A DNA stretch of 64,000 nucleotides from Taudactylus pleione (GCA_031769625.1 JAUIMM010000169.1:8800001-8864000), one strand, 5' to 3'; positions 8,101 to 19,274 are shown, counted from the first letter of the stretch. Numbers and translations: made by a program. Notes: a model not told the origin generated them from the letters alone.

Positions 8101-10131
8101 CAACCGCAGAGGACTGTCCACGGACAGACCCTGAAGGTCTGAGAACCAGTGCCGTCTGGGCCACGCGGGAGCTATCAACAGGAGCGTCCCTCCTTCCTGT
8201 TTGAATTTCCGGATTACCCGTGGAAGAAGGGAGACCGGAGGGAACAGGTATGCGAACCTGAACGTCCACCGGACGGACAGAGCATCCACCAGAGACGCCC
8301 CTTCGTCTCTTGTGCGAGACCCGTACACCGGCAACTTGTTGTTGTGCCGGGACGCCATGAGGTCGATTTCTGGAAGACCCCACCTGTCCACCAGTAGTTG
8401 AAAAACGTCCGGGTGCAGGGACCATTCCCCTGGATGAACGTCCTGGCGACTTAGAAAGTCCGCCTCCCAATTTAGCACTCCCGGGATGAAGACCGCTGAT
8501 ATGGCCGGAAGATTGCGCTCCGCCCAAACCAGGATCCGAGAGACCTCTACGAGAGCCGCCCGACTGCGAGTTCCTCCTTGCCTGTTTATGTAGGCCACGG
8601 TGGTAGCATTGTCCGACTGGACCTGCACCGGGTGACCCTGGAGAAACCGCTGTGCCTGCAGGAGAGCATTGAAGACCGCACGGAGTTCCAAGATATTTAT
8701 TGGAAGCTCCGCTTCTGTCGGCGTCCACCTGCCCTGGAACAAGTGTGGACCCGAAACTGCTCCCCAGCCCCGAAGACTGGCGTCCGTTGTCAACAGGACC
8801 CAATTTGGAACCCAGAACGGACGTCCCTTGTTGAGGTGGGTCGTCTTTAACCACCACGCAAGGGACAGGCGAACCTCCGGGGTGAGCACAATCGTCTGGA
8901 ACTTCAGAGACTGAGGCAGCCCGTTCCACTTGGACAGGATCAGGTGCTGCATAGGTCTGGAGTGAAACTGGGCGTATTCCACCATGTCGAACACCGACAC
9001 CATGGAGCCCAGTAACCTCATCGCCGAGTGTAAGGACACCCGGCGGCTGTGCAGACAACTGCGCACCCTTGACTGTAAAGCAGAGATCTTGTCCTCCGTC
9101 ACGAAGATCCTTTGCTGTCCCGAGTCCAATAAGGCTCCAAGATGCAGAATCCTCCGAGACGGGATTAGAGTGGACTTCTGCCAGTTGATTAGCCAGCCGT
9201 GCCGTTGCAGCAGTGCAATGGTCAGGTCCAAGTGGTGTAACAGGAGCTCTGGAGATCCTGCCACCAATAACAGGTCGTCCAAGTACGGCAACATGCGGAC
9301 TCCTTGCAGCCGCAGAGAAGCCGCCATGACCGCCATCACCTTGGTGAAAACACGTGGTGCTGTCGCCAGGCCAAAAGGTAACGCCCGAAACTGGAAGTGG
9401 TCGCTGCGGATTGCAAACCGAAGGAACTCTTGATGGCGCAAAAGAATAGGGACATGCAGGTAAGCGTCCTGTATGTCCAATGACACCATGTAGTCCTCAG
9501 GTTCCAGCGCCAGAATGATGGACCGTAGGGTCTCCATCCGAAACTTCGGGACCCGCAAAGACTTGTTGAGTGCTTTGAGGTTGAGAATCGGACGATATGA
9601 CCCATTGGGTTTCTGTACCAAAAATAGATTTGAATAGAAACCCTGGCCCCTCTGGGAGAATGGAACAGGCACTATAACTCCAGCCTGGAGCATAGTGTGC
9701 AATACCTTCCGCAGCTCCATAGCCTTGTTCCGGTCTGATGGTAGACCCGTGGTGAAGAATCGAGCCGGGGGTCTGTGCCGGAAGGAGAGGGCGTACCCGT
9801 GGGAGACCACCTCCAGAACCCAAGTGTCTGTCGTAGTGAACGACCAACACCGGGAGAACTGCAGCAGGCAGCCTCCCACCCTGGGATCCCCCAAGGGGAG
9901 ACCCGGACCGTCAGGCCGCAGGCTTGTCATCTGACTTGGGGGCCGGACGTCTGGTACTCCATGCCTGTTTCCGGGGCTTGACCGATTTCTTAGGGCCAGC
10001 CTGTCGAGGAAACGACTGTGGTTTGGGCCTGCCCTGGGCCCTAGATGACCAAAAGGACGATGGTCCAGAACCAGAAGGAGCAGCGGCCGACGGGAGACAA
10101 GCAGATTTGGCTGCCGCCAGCGTGACCACAA
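8005..10131 (-). CDS. DIRS-A reverse transcriptase - RNase H (- methyltransferase-like) protein
   Basis: This open frame of about 700 codons copies the element RNA into DNA. RT motifs in order: QKPNGSYRPILNLKALN, then MVSLDIQDAYLHVPI (first catalytic Asp), LPFGLATAPRVFTKVM, and MLPYLDDLLLVAGSPE (catalytic Asp pair). RNase H follows: LLTTDASLRGWGAV, INILELRAV, and VQSDNATTVAYINRQGG, giving D-E-D. A downstream block (EIDLMASRHNNKLPVYG, LFPPVSLLPRVIRKFKQ, IAPAWPRRHWFSDL) matches the position of the Dam-methyltransferase-like domain typical of DIRS polyproteins. The N-terminal ~70 codons overlap gag in another frame, so the real start is probably internal. All catalytic residues I can identify are intact. 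Confidence 0.92.
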   Translation of the reverse strand: MWSRWRQPNLLVSRRPLLLLVLDHRPFGHLGPRAGPNHSRFLDRLALRNRSSPGNRHGVPDVRPPSQMTSLRPDGPGLPLGDPRVGGCLLQFSRCWSFTTTDTWVLEVVSHGYALSFRHRPPARFFTTGLPSDRNKAMELRKVLHTMLQAGVIVPVPFSQRGQGFYSNLFLVQKPNGSYRPILNLKALNKSLRVPKFRMETLRSIILALEPEDYMVSLDIQDAYLHVPILLRHQEFLRFAIRSDHFQFRALPFGLATAPRVFTKVMAVMAASLRLQGVRMLPYLDDLLLVAGSPELLLHHLDLTIALLQRHGWLINWQKSTLIPSRRILHLGALLDSGQQRIFVTEDKISALQSRVRSCLHSRRVSLHSAMRLLGSMVSVFDMVEYAQFHSRPMQHLILSKWNGLPQSLKFQTIVLTPEVRLSLAWWLKTTHLNKGRPFWVPNWVLLTTDASLRGWGAVSGPHLFQGRWTPTEAELPINILELRAVFNALLQAQRFLQGHPVQVQSDNATTVAYINRQGGTRSRAALVEVSRILVWAERNLPAISAVFIPGVLNWEADFLSRQDVHPGEWSLHPDVFQLLVDRWGLPEIDLMASRHNNKLPVYGSRTRDEGASLVDALSVRWTFRFAYLFPPVSLLPRVIRKFKQEGGTLLLIAPAWPRRHWFSDLQGLSVDSPLRLPLRPDLLSQGPCLHPDLTRLSLAAWLLRRPC

Positions 10132-11245
10132 TCTTATCCAGATCCGGACCGAAGAGAACTTCTCCGGTAAACGGCAACGCTTCCAGACCTTTCTTGGAAT
10201 CTGCGTCCGCCTTCCAGGATCGCAGCCACAAGGTGCGACGAGCAGCTACCGCTGCTGAAGAAATTCTAGACACCAGAGTACTAATGTCTAGAGCCGCCTC
10301 GTTGATGTAGGTGGCCGAATCACGGAGATTGCCAATCAACTCCGCCTGTTCGGCCGGACAGTCGGATTCAAAAGAAGCCTCTAATGAATCCGCCCAGCAC
10401 TCCATCGCTCTGGCAACCCAGCAAATGGCCATAGCCGGCCGTGCTGCCCCCCCTGCAAGGGAATAAGCGGACTTCAGGCAGATTTCTACCTTTCGGTCCG
10501 TAGCATCCTTAAGGGAGGACATGGATGGCATCGGCAATGTGGCACTACGGACAAGACTGGTCACGTGAGAATCCACCTGTGGAGGGGATTCCCACTTAGC
10601 AAAATAATTATCCGCGAACGGATAAGCCACCGCCAGGATTTAGCCGCTGGGGGAACTTCGTCCTCAATCACCAAGGCTGTGCGGACCGCCCGAATAAGTC
10701 CAGGAATATATACTTTGGACTTAGCATCAGCGTCCTTAGTATGGAGAGGTTCCTGATCGTAAGGATCCAGAATCTCCCCATCATCAGACGTCCCTTCGTC
10801 ATCCTCATAAGGAGCGGACAGAGACGCCACCGGCCTTTTATGAGGCCGCATCACAGACTCCCCTTGCAACACATCCGACAAGTGCTGTACAGAACTCGTC
10901 AGGGAGTTAACCCACGCTGGCTCCTGAGAACCCGGGAGCGGGGAAATAGGGAGACTGTGGGGTACCACCAATTGTCGTGGGAACCCCTGCATGGGTGACG
11001 ACACCAGACTGCTGGGACAAACCCATCGGAGTAAACGCGGGCTGCGGAGCTAACTGGCCCACTAAAGCTGTTAACGCCTGAGCGAAACAAGCCCAGGGCG
11101 GCTCCTGTACCGGTGCTGTAACCGTAATAGGCCTCGCCATGGACAAACACTGCCGGCAAAGGCCCTCCGCGCTACCCTCCCCCTCCGCTAACGGTACTTT
11201 GCACGTGGTACACTGTAGCCGGAGGGGAAAATCACTTTCAGACAT
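9911..11245 (-). pseudogene. DIRS-A gag-like protein, split across three frames
   Basis: Three overlapping minus-strand frames (10907-11245, 10561-11004, 9911-10630) together give a gag-like protein. The N-terminus has CTTCKV...GLCRQC, a C-x2-C...C-x2-C pair that may bind zinc. The middle is acidic (DDEGTSDDGEILDPYDQE) and the C-terminal half is helical, ending in a basic tail. The same order (CKSCAA...DLCANC, then SHITRLVKSSTLP) occurs in the sister copy at 57720-59148. Frameshifts near 10950 and 10600 make it non-functional as written. Confidence 0.75.
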
Positions 11246-12177
11246 GATGGCACCACGTATGTGACCTCTCTCACCAATTAAGTATTAAATAGGCCAGAGA
11301 CCACCCTGCAGCACCGCACCGCAAGGGCTTTAGCAGAAAGAACAGGGACAGTAATAAAGCTGACAGTTTAGAGAAGAAAAGTTACAGGCAGCGCTAGCAC
11401 AGTCACTTACAATGCAGAGAAATAACAATTCCTGCACTAACAGCGCTGATCACTCAACTACACAGACACAGGGCCTGGTAGGACACAGCGCTGCATACAC
11501 AGACCTGAGCCACAGCGGAGGAGAGGTATGCGGGGGGACCCAGACCACGATGCTTCCTTCCAGACTTCCAGCAGCGTTCACCATGCGTTGCAGAGAAGAT
11601 GGCCGCCGAGGAGCAGAGAGAAGCTGGCCTGGGGGAGGAGCGCTGACACAGGACCAGTCAGCACAGTGCAGAGAGGGCTGTGTGCAGCGGGGGAGGCGCC
11701 GGCTGTGAGACAGGGAAGGCGCGCTCCCCTGGCATGCATTTAACCCCTGGGACGCCGCAGCGCTACCGCTCTGCTGCGGTCCGCTGTCCCAGGGGGTAGT
11801 GGAAGCGCAGGTTGGTCGCCTGGCTCCACGCTGCAGCCAGTCCCCAGGGAGCCCCCTGCCTGGGGACTTAGGACCATGTGATCAGCGGGGACCCACCGCG
11901 GGACCCCGCTGCTTACCTCTGTCCCCCTTGAATCCGGCCATGGTCCGGAGCATCTGGGGTCACCGCTAGCTGTGACCCCAGACGCCCACCAGCATCCCCG
12001 GATCAGTACCGGCGTTCTGGTACCGGCGGGGTGTAGGGAAGACAGCATGGACGTCAGGACTGACTGTCCATGCTGTTCATCCAGATGTGCAGCCACAGCT
12101 GCATGAAGAAAAAGCTTCAGGGGCTCTTCTAGCCCCCACTCCAACAGGTGCACCCGACTGCGGCCGGGCACCAAACT
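11246..12177. other. DIRS-A 5' untranslated/leader region
   Basis: GC-rich sequence between the gag start and the right terminal repeat, with no open frame of recognisable family. In DIRS elements the promoter lies in or beside the terminal repeat. No specific core promoter motif was identified. Confidence 0.5.
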
Positions 12178-12333
12178 AAACTGAGGTGCCTTGGCCCGGG
12201 GGCGGGGTATAGGAGGGGGACCTAGTGCATCCTGGGAGGCTGAAAGCTTAACTCTTTGGTGCCCTGCGACTGACGTCACACCTATACCCCAAGGTATCCT
12301 GTGGATACCCTATGGACCCTGAAGTAGAAAATA
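12178..12333 (-). repeat. DIRS-A right inverted terminal repeat
   Basis: Reverse complement of 6531-6711 apart from the extra left outer bases. It contains CTGAGGTGCCTTGGCCCGGG near its inner edge and ATACCCTATGGACCCTGAAG at its outer edge. Confidence 0.9.
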
Positions 12334-12726
12334 CAATATAATATCATACACCATGGCTCCATGTGCAGTGCGGGGTGAGAACGAATTAGACATATACATT
12401 CATAGATACACTATACACACATCACAGACATGATATATTGTATCACGGACCCGCCCCTTAATGTCACCCTGCTCTCTGCTGCTGGGTAATACTCTCATAA
12501 TGTCTATACACAATACTTAGCAGTAAACTCCCGTTTGAGCGCTGATTAGGGTAACTTTTCGGTAATTTCAGCTCACCAGCTCGGGGGACTGTGAGTGTAA
12601 ATGTCACATACCCTCCATTATTTCACAGTAAAAAAACAGTACAGAGGGTGTGGACACAGATAAAGGGGTCATGGGCACAGGTAAAGGAGTGGCCACAGGG
12701 GATTGTACAATGGGGGGCTGGAGGCA

Positions 12727-12931
12727 GCTGGCGCTGGCCTGGTACTGTTATACTGTTAGTGTGCATTTTGAAATTCATCTCTATATATGGCTGGGGGCTA
12801 GCCGACGCTGGATGGTTACTGTAGTGTTACATAGCAACAATAGTCAGCCAGAGCCGGCTGACACCCTGCCTCCAGTGATATATAGAGATGAACTTCAAAG
12901 TGCACACTAACAGTAAATAGCCAGCACCAGC
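12727..12931. mobile_element. Hairpin MITE
   Basis: TGTTAGTGTGCATTTTGAA and ATTCATCTCTATATA (about 12752-12786) return in reverse complement as TATATAGAGATGAAC and AAAGTGCACACTAACAGTA (12877-12917). The outer bases CTGGCGCTGGC/GCCAGCACCAG extend the pairing. Target duplication was not resolved. Confidence 0.7.
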
Positions 12932-13138
12932 TTTCTCACTACACACAGAGCATGCAGACAGCCACAGAAGGATGGGGGATAAGGGAGCCACCTGTCAAGT
13001 GTCATTGAGCAGCGCTGTGGAAGTCCGTGTCCACGTAGCGTTGCTAAGAATCTGGAACCCGGTAGTAATCGTTACAGTGCTGTTTGCTGGTACAGACCGT
13101 AAAGAAAGTTAGTTGGAGGCTATGATATCAATGTGCGC

Positions 13139-13240
13139 ACCCAAACGGAGCTACAATTGAATTGCTTTGTCAGGCGCCATCTAGTGGCCAACGGTGCAAC
13201 ACACTTGAATTACCCCATAGATGTGAGGAGCAGAGTTAGG
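13139..13240. repeat. Dispersed repeat, partner of 6330-6432
   Basis: The same unit with ATTGAATTGCTTTG, CCATCTAGTGGCC and ACACTTGAATT, in the same orientation. Its right part contacts the hairpin element that starts near 13303. Confidence 0.6.
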
Positions 13241-13302
13241 CCCGGTAACCCTGCGGAAACACTAGTTTCCGTATGTTTTAGTTAATGGGCCATTCATCAG
13301 GC

Positions 13303-13606
13303 GCAGCCGTCCTCCCGCTCACCGGAGCCTGTCTGGTTGTGCAGTAAGTGATGTGTCGGGATAAGTTTCCCGTTCCCTTTTGAGGAAACAACACAAGAGC
13401 CAAGAAACGCGTCAAGCCATGCCCCTTTGTTGACGTCAGAGGGACTCCACGCTCCTACACACAGAGCACGCTTCTCACTGTGAACCATTGCCAAACAGCA
13501 TCTCACCAGACCGCTTTATTTTGCCACAGGGACGGGAAACTTATCCCGACACATCACTTATTGCACAACCCAGACAGGCTCCGCTGATCGGGAGGGCGGC
13601 TGCAGT
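13303..13606. mobile_element. Hairpin MITE with GAAACGCGT loop
   Basis: Arms of about 75 bp. The left arm carries CGGAGCCTGTCTGG, AGTAAGTGATGTGTCGGGAT and AAGTTTCCCGT. The right arm carries ACGGGAAACTT, ATCCCGACACATCACTTATT and CAGACAGGCTCCG. The loop has TTTTGAGGAAACAACA and AAGAAACGCGTCAAG, a motif that recurs near 44690, 52100 and 60500. Confidence 0.75.
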
Positions 13607-13689
13607 CACAGGTCTCCATACCATAGGTACCGGTCACACCATATAAGTACCTTGAACATCAACAGAGCACAGGTTCGGATCCACGCTCA

Positions 13690-15480
13690 GTAAGTGGCTG
13701 GCCCCCTGCAAATAGGCTCTTTATGACTCTTTTTCAACACATGCTGTGATTCTACTACAATGACTGTGTTTCCAACAAGTGGCAAGTAACTATGAACTAT
13801 GAAAGCGGTATTATTCATGTTACAGAAAATATCCATCACACAATCTGCACTATAAGATGTAGTTGGTAACATGTGGCAAGCTATTTGGCTGTGTGTTTTA
13901 ATTCCATCTAGAAGTATACCCACACACTTGACAAACACAATTTGTGGACACAGCACTCAATCTAGTATCTTGGATACTTATGGTGTCAGCTGTGAGAGAA
14001 CTATAAGGACTTATACCAAGATATAGTCCGCTCATTAATAACATTAAGGCTTGGGAATGTAGTCCCATTTAGACGCGTCTTATTTACATGATCCTTAAAA
14101 TTGTGGTTTTATGAGATATATATTTTTTATGTGTACAATTTCTACGCATTAAATTATTTTACTTTTACTGTGTTATACTCTGTTAGTTGGACAGCTTTCC
14201 ACCCATTTCTCTTTTGCACAGACTCCCTGCAATAGTGATCTCCCTGACTACCCGAAAGGTCTAGCAATCCCCATGAGGTCAGGCTGAGTGCACTGTGCAA
14301 CTCGGTGATGATGTCATCACTCACTGCCCACCATGGAGAAAACTCTTGGGAGAAAAAATAAAAGGATTTGTGCTACAAGAAAATGGCCTCTGCTCTCCAG
14401 CTCACTGATGCCTTCATCAGTGGTTGTGTGCCCCTAGGATGTGTGATGAATTACAGGTGTTTTGTGAACAAGGATATGTACTGATTTTCTGTAGATAAAT
14501 GTTATTTCTAATTAGTACATATTAACAGAGAGTCTAATGAGCCACAAATGGATAACAATGATCAAGTTTCAAGCATTCTGTTCATAATAGAGTACAAATA
14601 TTGTAAAATCCCCCTAAAAGCTATATAGTTACATTATTCAGTAAGAGGACTGTTATTTTGAGATTGGAAGTATTCATCACTGGCGTGGTGATTTCAAACA
14701 TTAGGAAGTATGAAGAACCGTGGCTAAGAGACCTCTGAGGGACATTATTCACTAAGGCTTCAATGGGGAAACTGAAAGAGACTCACCTCACTCAATTTCT
14801 TGGGGTTTGCAGTGAGCTGTCTAATAAATGAAACCACCAAATTATAACTTGGCTGGGCAGAATAAATTTATGGAAAACATGCCCCATTTTGTACCTTCAA
14901 AAACTACAAACTTGAGTCAGCAAATTATCTTAATGAGACTCAAAAGAATGTTTCTGTAATTAATCTGGGGATAAAACAACCTCAAGTGAGATCTCATATT
15001 TAAAAAATGTCAGTAAGAAATGGCAGAAGTAGCTTCTCTGATTTAAAACCTTATTACGTGACACATGTCAGCCATCTGATGGAACTGTGTACTTCTTCCA
15101 TTAGAAGAGCTGGCTTCAAATTGAAAAGACTGTCTTCTCCTATTCCTCTGTCTCACCACACACCTTTCCAATTAACATTCTTATCTTATGCACTCACCAA
15201 AATAATTTAATATATGTTAACAACCAGAATGTAAATGCTAATCAAAGAACATGTTTGTATTATGCTGAAATTGATTTGTTTGCATTTTAGTAAAGCATAG
15301 TTTAAAAAAAAAAAACTAAATTAAGTAATTTAAGATAGTAAGAGCTAGTCAGAATAGTCTTAAATAACTGGGAATCCAGGTGAGAGAGATGTGAAAAATC
15401 CTAAAACTTTTGTACCTACTAAGGTGGGCCATTAATAAGTCCCCCAATATGCCAAATAACAAAAGTGATTTCATACCAGA
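13690..15480. other. Intergenic DNA without recognised features
   Basis: AT-rich sequence. Short ORFs only and no recognised family. A poly-A run occurs at 15303-15316. Confidence 0.5.
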
Positions 15481-15484
15481 CTTA

Positions 15485-15990
15485 GGGGCCCATTTATCAA
15501 CGAGTTTAATCATATGCAACAAGTTTTAAATCTTACTGCATGTGATAAATGGCGCTGAAACCAATCAGCTCCCAACTGTCATCTTTTAAACAGATGACAG
15601 TTGGGAGCTGATTGGCTGGAGCACAATTTATCATACACAGCAAGTTTTAAAACTCGTTGCGCATGATAAAACTAATGGTGCATACACACGGTCAGATTTG
15701 TCTTCAGATCTGAACGATAACGATTTAAAAAATCGTTCAATCGTTCATATCTGAAGGAAAATCTGACATATCTGACATGTCTGAACAATGAACGATGCGC
15801 GTTCCCGATGGTTGGATAACGATATCTGACATCTGATGTATTTGCAGTCAGTTTTAGACGATTTCAGTCATTTTAATGCAGTCAAAAATCGTTCATAGTT
15901 CAAAGCGTTCAAATCGTTCATCAAATCGTTCATCTGACACATTTGACAAATCTGACCGTGTGTATGCACCTTAATTGATAAATGACTCCC
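15485..15990. mobile_element. MITE with GGGGCCCATTTATCA ends, itself interrupted
   Basis: The left end GGGGCCCATTTATCAA pairs with the right end TTGATAAATGACTCCC. The flanks are TTA and TTG, so a 3-bp duplication with one change. The interior has a strong hairpin: CCAATCAGCTCCCAACTGTC and its complement around 15560-15622. A second MITE (15676-15971) was inserted just inside the right end. Confidence 0.75.
15676..15971. mobile_element. MITE with GGTGCATACACACGG ends, nested
   Basis: GGTGCATACACACGGTCAGA at the left is matched by TCTGACCGTGTGTATGCACC at the right. The interior is built of repeated short palindromes around AACGATTTAAAAAATCGTT and ATCGTTCAT. The flanking duplication is TAA or a slightly changed TTAA. 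The two readings point to PIF/Harbinger or Kolobok/piggyBac-type insertion and cannot be separated here. Confidence 0.8.
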
Positions 15991-16020
15991 TTGCTATCTT
16001 AAAAATGCATTGCCTTAGAG

Positions 16021-16328
16021 CAGTGGTTCCCATCCTGGGTGCTGTGGGGCACTTGCAGGGGTGCCTCGGGTTGGTGATATACAGGAACAAATCAAATTAT
16101 TATAGTCCATGTGGTTAGCAGCCACCAGCACTGGGTTTGCCTATCATAACATATGTATGACAAACGCAAGCACAACCCTGTACGCCATTACATAACTGAC
16201 CCTAAGGATGACAGATAAGTACAATTTACTTAAATCAATTTACTTAAATTAATCAGTTTTGCTGAGTTTCTCAAAAGGAAACTTTTGTACTAGAAGCGCT
16301 GTGATTCACAAAAGATTTGGGACTACTT
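16021..16328. mobile_element. hAT-type non-autonomous element, 8-bp duplication
   Basis: It starts CAGTGGTTCCCATCC and ends near TTTGGGACTACTT. CCTTAGAG (16013-16020) and TCTTAGAG (16329-16336) form an 8-bp duplication with one change, as made by hAT transposases. The interior matches 18197-18515 through GGCACTTGCAGG, ACAAATCAAATTATT, GATGACAGATAAG and CAATTTACTTAA. The right inverted end is degenerate. Confidence 0.75.
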
Positions 16329-16999
16329 TCTTAGAGTATAGGTTTCTGAAGTACAGTTGTTTCATACAATATTATCATGTTGATACAATTGATTATATGC
16401 AGAATCAGCTGTTAAATAAATGTCCAGTAGATGGAGCTGATGAGTGAAACTTGTGACAATTGATTTTAATTATTATTTTCGTCTGCATGTGTTAAAAATA
16501 GGTTTTTATTCAATTAGCTGAAAAATGTATACAGTATGTATCTATTCAAAGATTTTTAAGTACTTTAAAATGTGCCTAACTGATTCTGATTTCGATATGG
16601 AAGCACAACTGCATTTGCACATAATTGTTTATTATGTAACATCTGTAACAATGCTCATGAACACAAGAACTGACCAGCCACACATATCTGACACTTGAGA
16701 CTCCTCTGCGCTTCGAGAGGCAGGTGGGGTGTTCACGAACAAGTATAGCACGCTAAGAGTATGGATACACAATTTAAGAGTATTTTGGTTTCCATGTTTA
16801 AAAATGTCTTATGGGCATCTGCATATATACAAAATATCACCTTTTACATTCAACACAATATCTGCCCCTAAATGTCTAGACAGAGGATTCATTATGCCCA
16901 TAGATGTCAGGAGCTTCATGTCAGCGACTGTAATTTAGCCTTTAAATGCAGAACGCAAGTTAAATGGCCATTAATTAAATACATACACTTCATTTGGCA

Positions 17000-17440
17000 G
17001 TATGTAGTCAGGAAGCCAGCGGTCAAAATGCCGATCGCCGTCTTCCCGACTGTGACAACCCGGCATCTGACTAATGATAGGCGTCGAAATACCGAATGAA
17101 GGTAAGCCGGGCGCCGGGACCTCTTAGCTACGGGAGGAGGGGTTAGGTTTAGGGTCTCCCGAGGGGACTTAGGGTCAGGCACCCCCCGGGAGGGTTAGGC
17201 TAGGGGAAGGGGGAGTTAGGCACCCCCCCCGGGAGGGTTAGGGTGCGGAGAGGGGGGGGTTAGGTTTAGGCACCCGTGGGGGGAGGGTTAGGGTTAGGCA
17301 CCCCTAAGGGAGGGTTAGGGGGGGGAGAGGAGATCGTTAGAACTTACCTTAGTCAGGACTTTCAGCTTTCGGCCTTCCGACGTCGGTATTACATCCGTCC
17401 GGCGGTATGTCATACCGATTCACATTTGGCTACCATTAAC
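17000..17440. mobile_element. MITE with G-rich, telomere-like core
   Basis: The left part (GCCAGCGGTCAAAATGCCGA and TGATAGGCGTCGAAATACC) and the right part (TTCCGACGTCGGTATTAC, GGCGGTATGTCATACCG) are loosely inverted. Between them, 17130-17330 is a diverged minisatellite of GGGAGGGTTAGG and GTTAGGCACCCC units. The TGATAGGCGTCGAAATACC block also occurs, inverted, at about 3960-3990 inside the large palindrome. Confidence 0.6.
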
Positions 17441-17499
17441 TTTGTAGAAAATCTTAAACGTAAAGAAGGAGATCAGATTATTTACTTTTGAACTCGCTA

Positions 17500-18190
17500 T
17501 TTTAATATCAGTAATTAAAAAGTTAAAGGAGTGTTAAATACAATTCATAATTTATAATATTAACATAATATAGAAAACGCTAAAAATGCTATATAGAGAT
17601 GATAGAATTGAAACTTCAGGATGCAGAAACCGAGGAGCATGTAACAATTTCAATATACATCTCAAAACAAAGATGCTGATCTAGAAATATCTTAAATAAT
17701 TTTTCTTTTTTTCTATGTAATACATAATGATTATAGCTCATTTTATGTGTGCTATAAAATAATAAATCAGTATTTTTGTTCTATAAGCAGTTTAAATTCT
17801 TTTTTTTTTTTATTGGTTTGGGGACATTGACAATGGATTCTGTAAGTCTAAACGTCTTCCCCTTCAATATCCCCTCCCTGCATGGAATTTCTTTTTTCTA
17901 ACCAAGCACCACAAGAGAAAGTAGAGGAAAAAAGGTAGAGAGAACCAACCTTCCCCAAAATATAAATCCTTTCACAGTATAACAAGAATGTAAAACGCAG
18001 ATACGCAGTATCCTCCAATGGACTCATGTAACAATAAAGTACATAAATCTAATTTTATTTTATATCACATGGTGAACAAAGTTGCTGTTATAGATGGCTA
18101 CACTTGAGTTGCAATGCCACCATTTCCTCAATATGTGCATCTTTTCAAACATCAATATAGAATTTCTAAAACTTACCGAGGACCAGGTAG
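17500..18190. other. AT-rich intergenic DNA
   Basis: No gene or element ends recognised. A poly-T tract is at about 17798-17811. Confidence 0.45.
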
Positions 18191-18196
18191 CTACCC

Positions 18197-18515
18197 CAGT
18201 GGTTCACTGGAGTGCATCACGGCACTTGCAGGAGTGACTCTGATTGGTGGTCTAGGACCAAATCAAATTATTTATGATCAGTGCTATAGACAAAACTAGT
18301 GCTTGTGGCTGCCAATCAAAAAATATGTGCACAAACAGAAGCACAACTCTATCCACCACCCCATAACTGAACCTTAGGATGACAGATAAGCACAATTTAC
18401 TTAATTTTATATTTTTTTATGAATTTCTCAATAACATATCTTTGGCCTAGGGGTGCCATGAAAAAAATGTTGATAGTCTAGGGTGCCATGATTCAACAAA
18501 GTTTGGGAACCACTG
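18197..18515. mobile_element. hAT-type non-autonomous element, second copy
   Basis: It begins CAGTGGTTCACTGG and ends GTTTGGGAACCACTG, an inverted pair typical of hAT ends. The interior matches the copy at 16021-16328. The 8-bp duplication is no longer readable. Confidence 0.75.
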
Positions 18516-18814
18516 ACCCAACCAATACAGCTGCTCAGCTGAGGTTCCATTAAGTTGCATGCAGATATTCCATCTTGAACCTGTTTACTCAAACATGTCT
18601 GTTCTGAGTCTTGAAGTTCTAATTGGGCCAAAATAATCTATCTGAAAAGAGGTTTGAGTAGAACCCAATTCCTTTATGGTCTGCTGGCACTGGGATGGCC
18701 ACACCTGTTATAATTAATGTCCAAGTAACTTCCTGTAGAGCCCTGTGTCTATCTACATTTTCATGAAGGACGGTGATGGTGGCATTGAATCTGGCTAACC
18801 AATTATACTGTCCT

Positions 18815-19165
18815 CTCTGTTGTCTTAGTGCAGGGCAGAAGACTGTCTCCTTGTGGATTGGCTTCTTTATTTACCTGCAGTGTGAAGACACTGAAATTTG
18901 TGACCCACACCAAGACATATTGACTGGCAGAAAATAAATTTTTCCGCCCTTTGCCTGACTAATGATCTTATGCTGTTCCGGACTAAATAAGGCATTTTCT
19001 GAAAAAGGCAGCGACTCCAGAGCCCTGCTTCTCAAGCCTTACAAGCAGCTTTTGCAGGGTTTTTAATCCTATACACGGCCAGGTGTGGGTCACAGATTTC
19101 AGTGTCTTTTCACACTACAGGTAAATAAAGAAGCCAATCCACAAAGACTGTATGGTGTGCAGGAC
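18815..19165. mobile_element. Foldback element with ~65-bp inverted arms
   Basis: TTGTGGATTGGCTTCTTTAT, TTACCTGCAGTGTGAA and GACACTGAAATTTGTGACCC (18853-18912) recur in reverse complement at 19086-19150 (GGGTCACAGATTTCAGTGTC ... GAAGCCAATCCACAAAG). Loop about 170 bp, non-coding. Weaker pairing extends outward to about 18815 and 19165. Confidence 0.75.
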
Positions 19166-19274
19166 CAATTAAGGTAAATTCTAGCTAAAATTTGCCCAGC
19201 ATTCAGTGCTACATCCCCAAATATTGACACAGAATGTGTTCAACTAAGATAATTCAGAACTGGTTCTATCGGAT

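Larger units (their letters stand above)
6531..12333 (-). mobile_element. DIRS-type tyrosine-recombinase retrotransposon, nearly complete (DIRS-A)
   Basis: This 5.8-kb element has inverted terminal repeats of about 160-180 bp (6531-6711 and 12178-12333), an internal complementary region at 6842-6975, and minus-strand genes in the order gag (about 9911-11245), RT-RNase H (8005-10131) and tyrosine recombinase (about 6990-8100). These parts together define DIRS elements, which integrate by a tyrosine recombinase rather than a DDE integrase. The genes are mildly damaged: gag is split over three frames and YR carries a one-base frameshift, but the RT-RNase H frame is open. AATACAATAT occurs just outside both ends (6518-6527 and 12330-12339). 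DIRS insertion normally makes no target duplication, so this may be coincidence or microhomology. Boundaries are good to about 5 bp. Confidence 0.93.

Noticed and set aside
8149..9433. Plus-strand open frames within DIRS-A
   Set aside because: They are antisense to the RT-RNase H gene, whose motifs are unambiguous on the minus strand.
17130..17335. A true interstitial telomere repeat
   Set aside because: Units are irregular and include C-rich segments. Only short TTAGGG-like pieces are present, so a decayed minisatellite is more likely.
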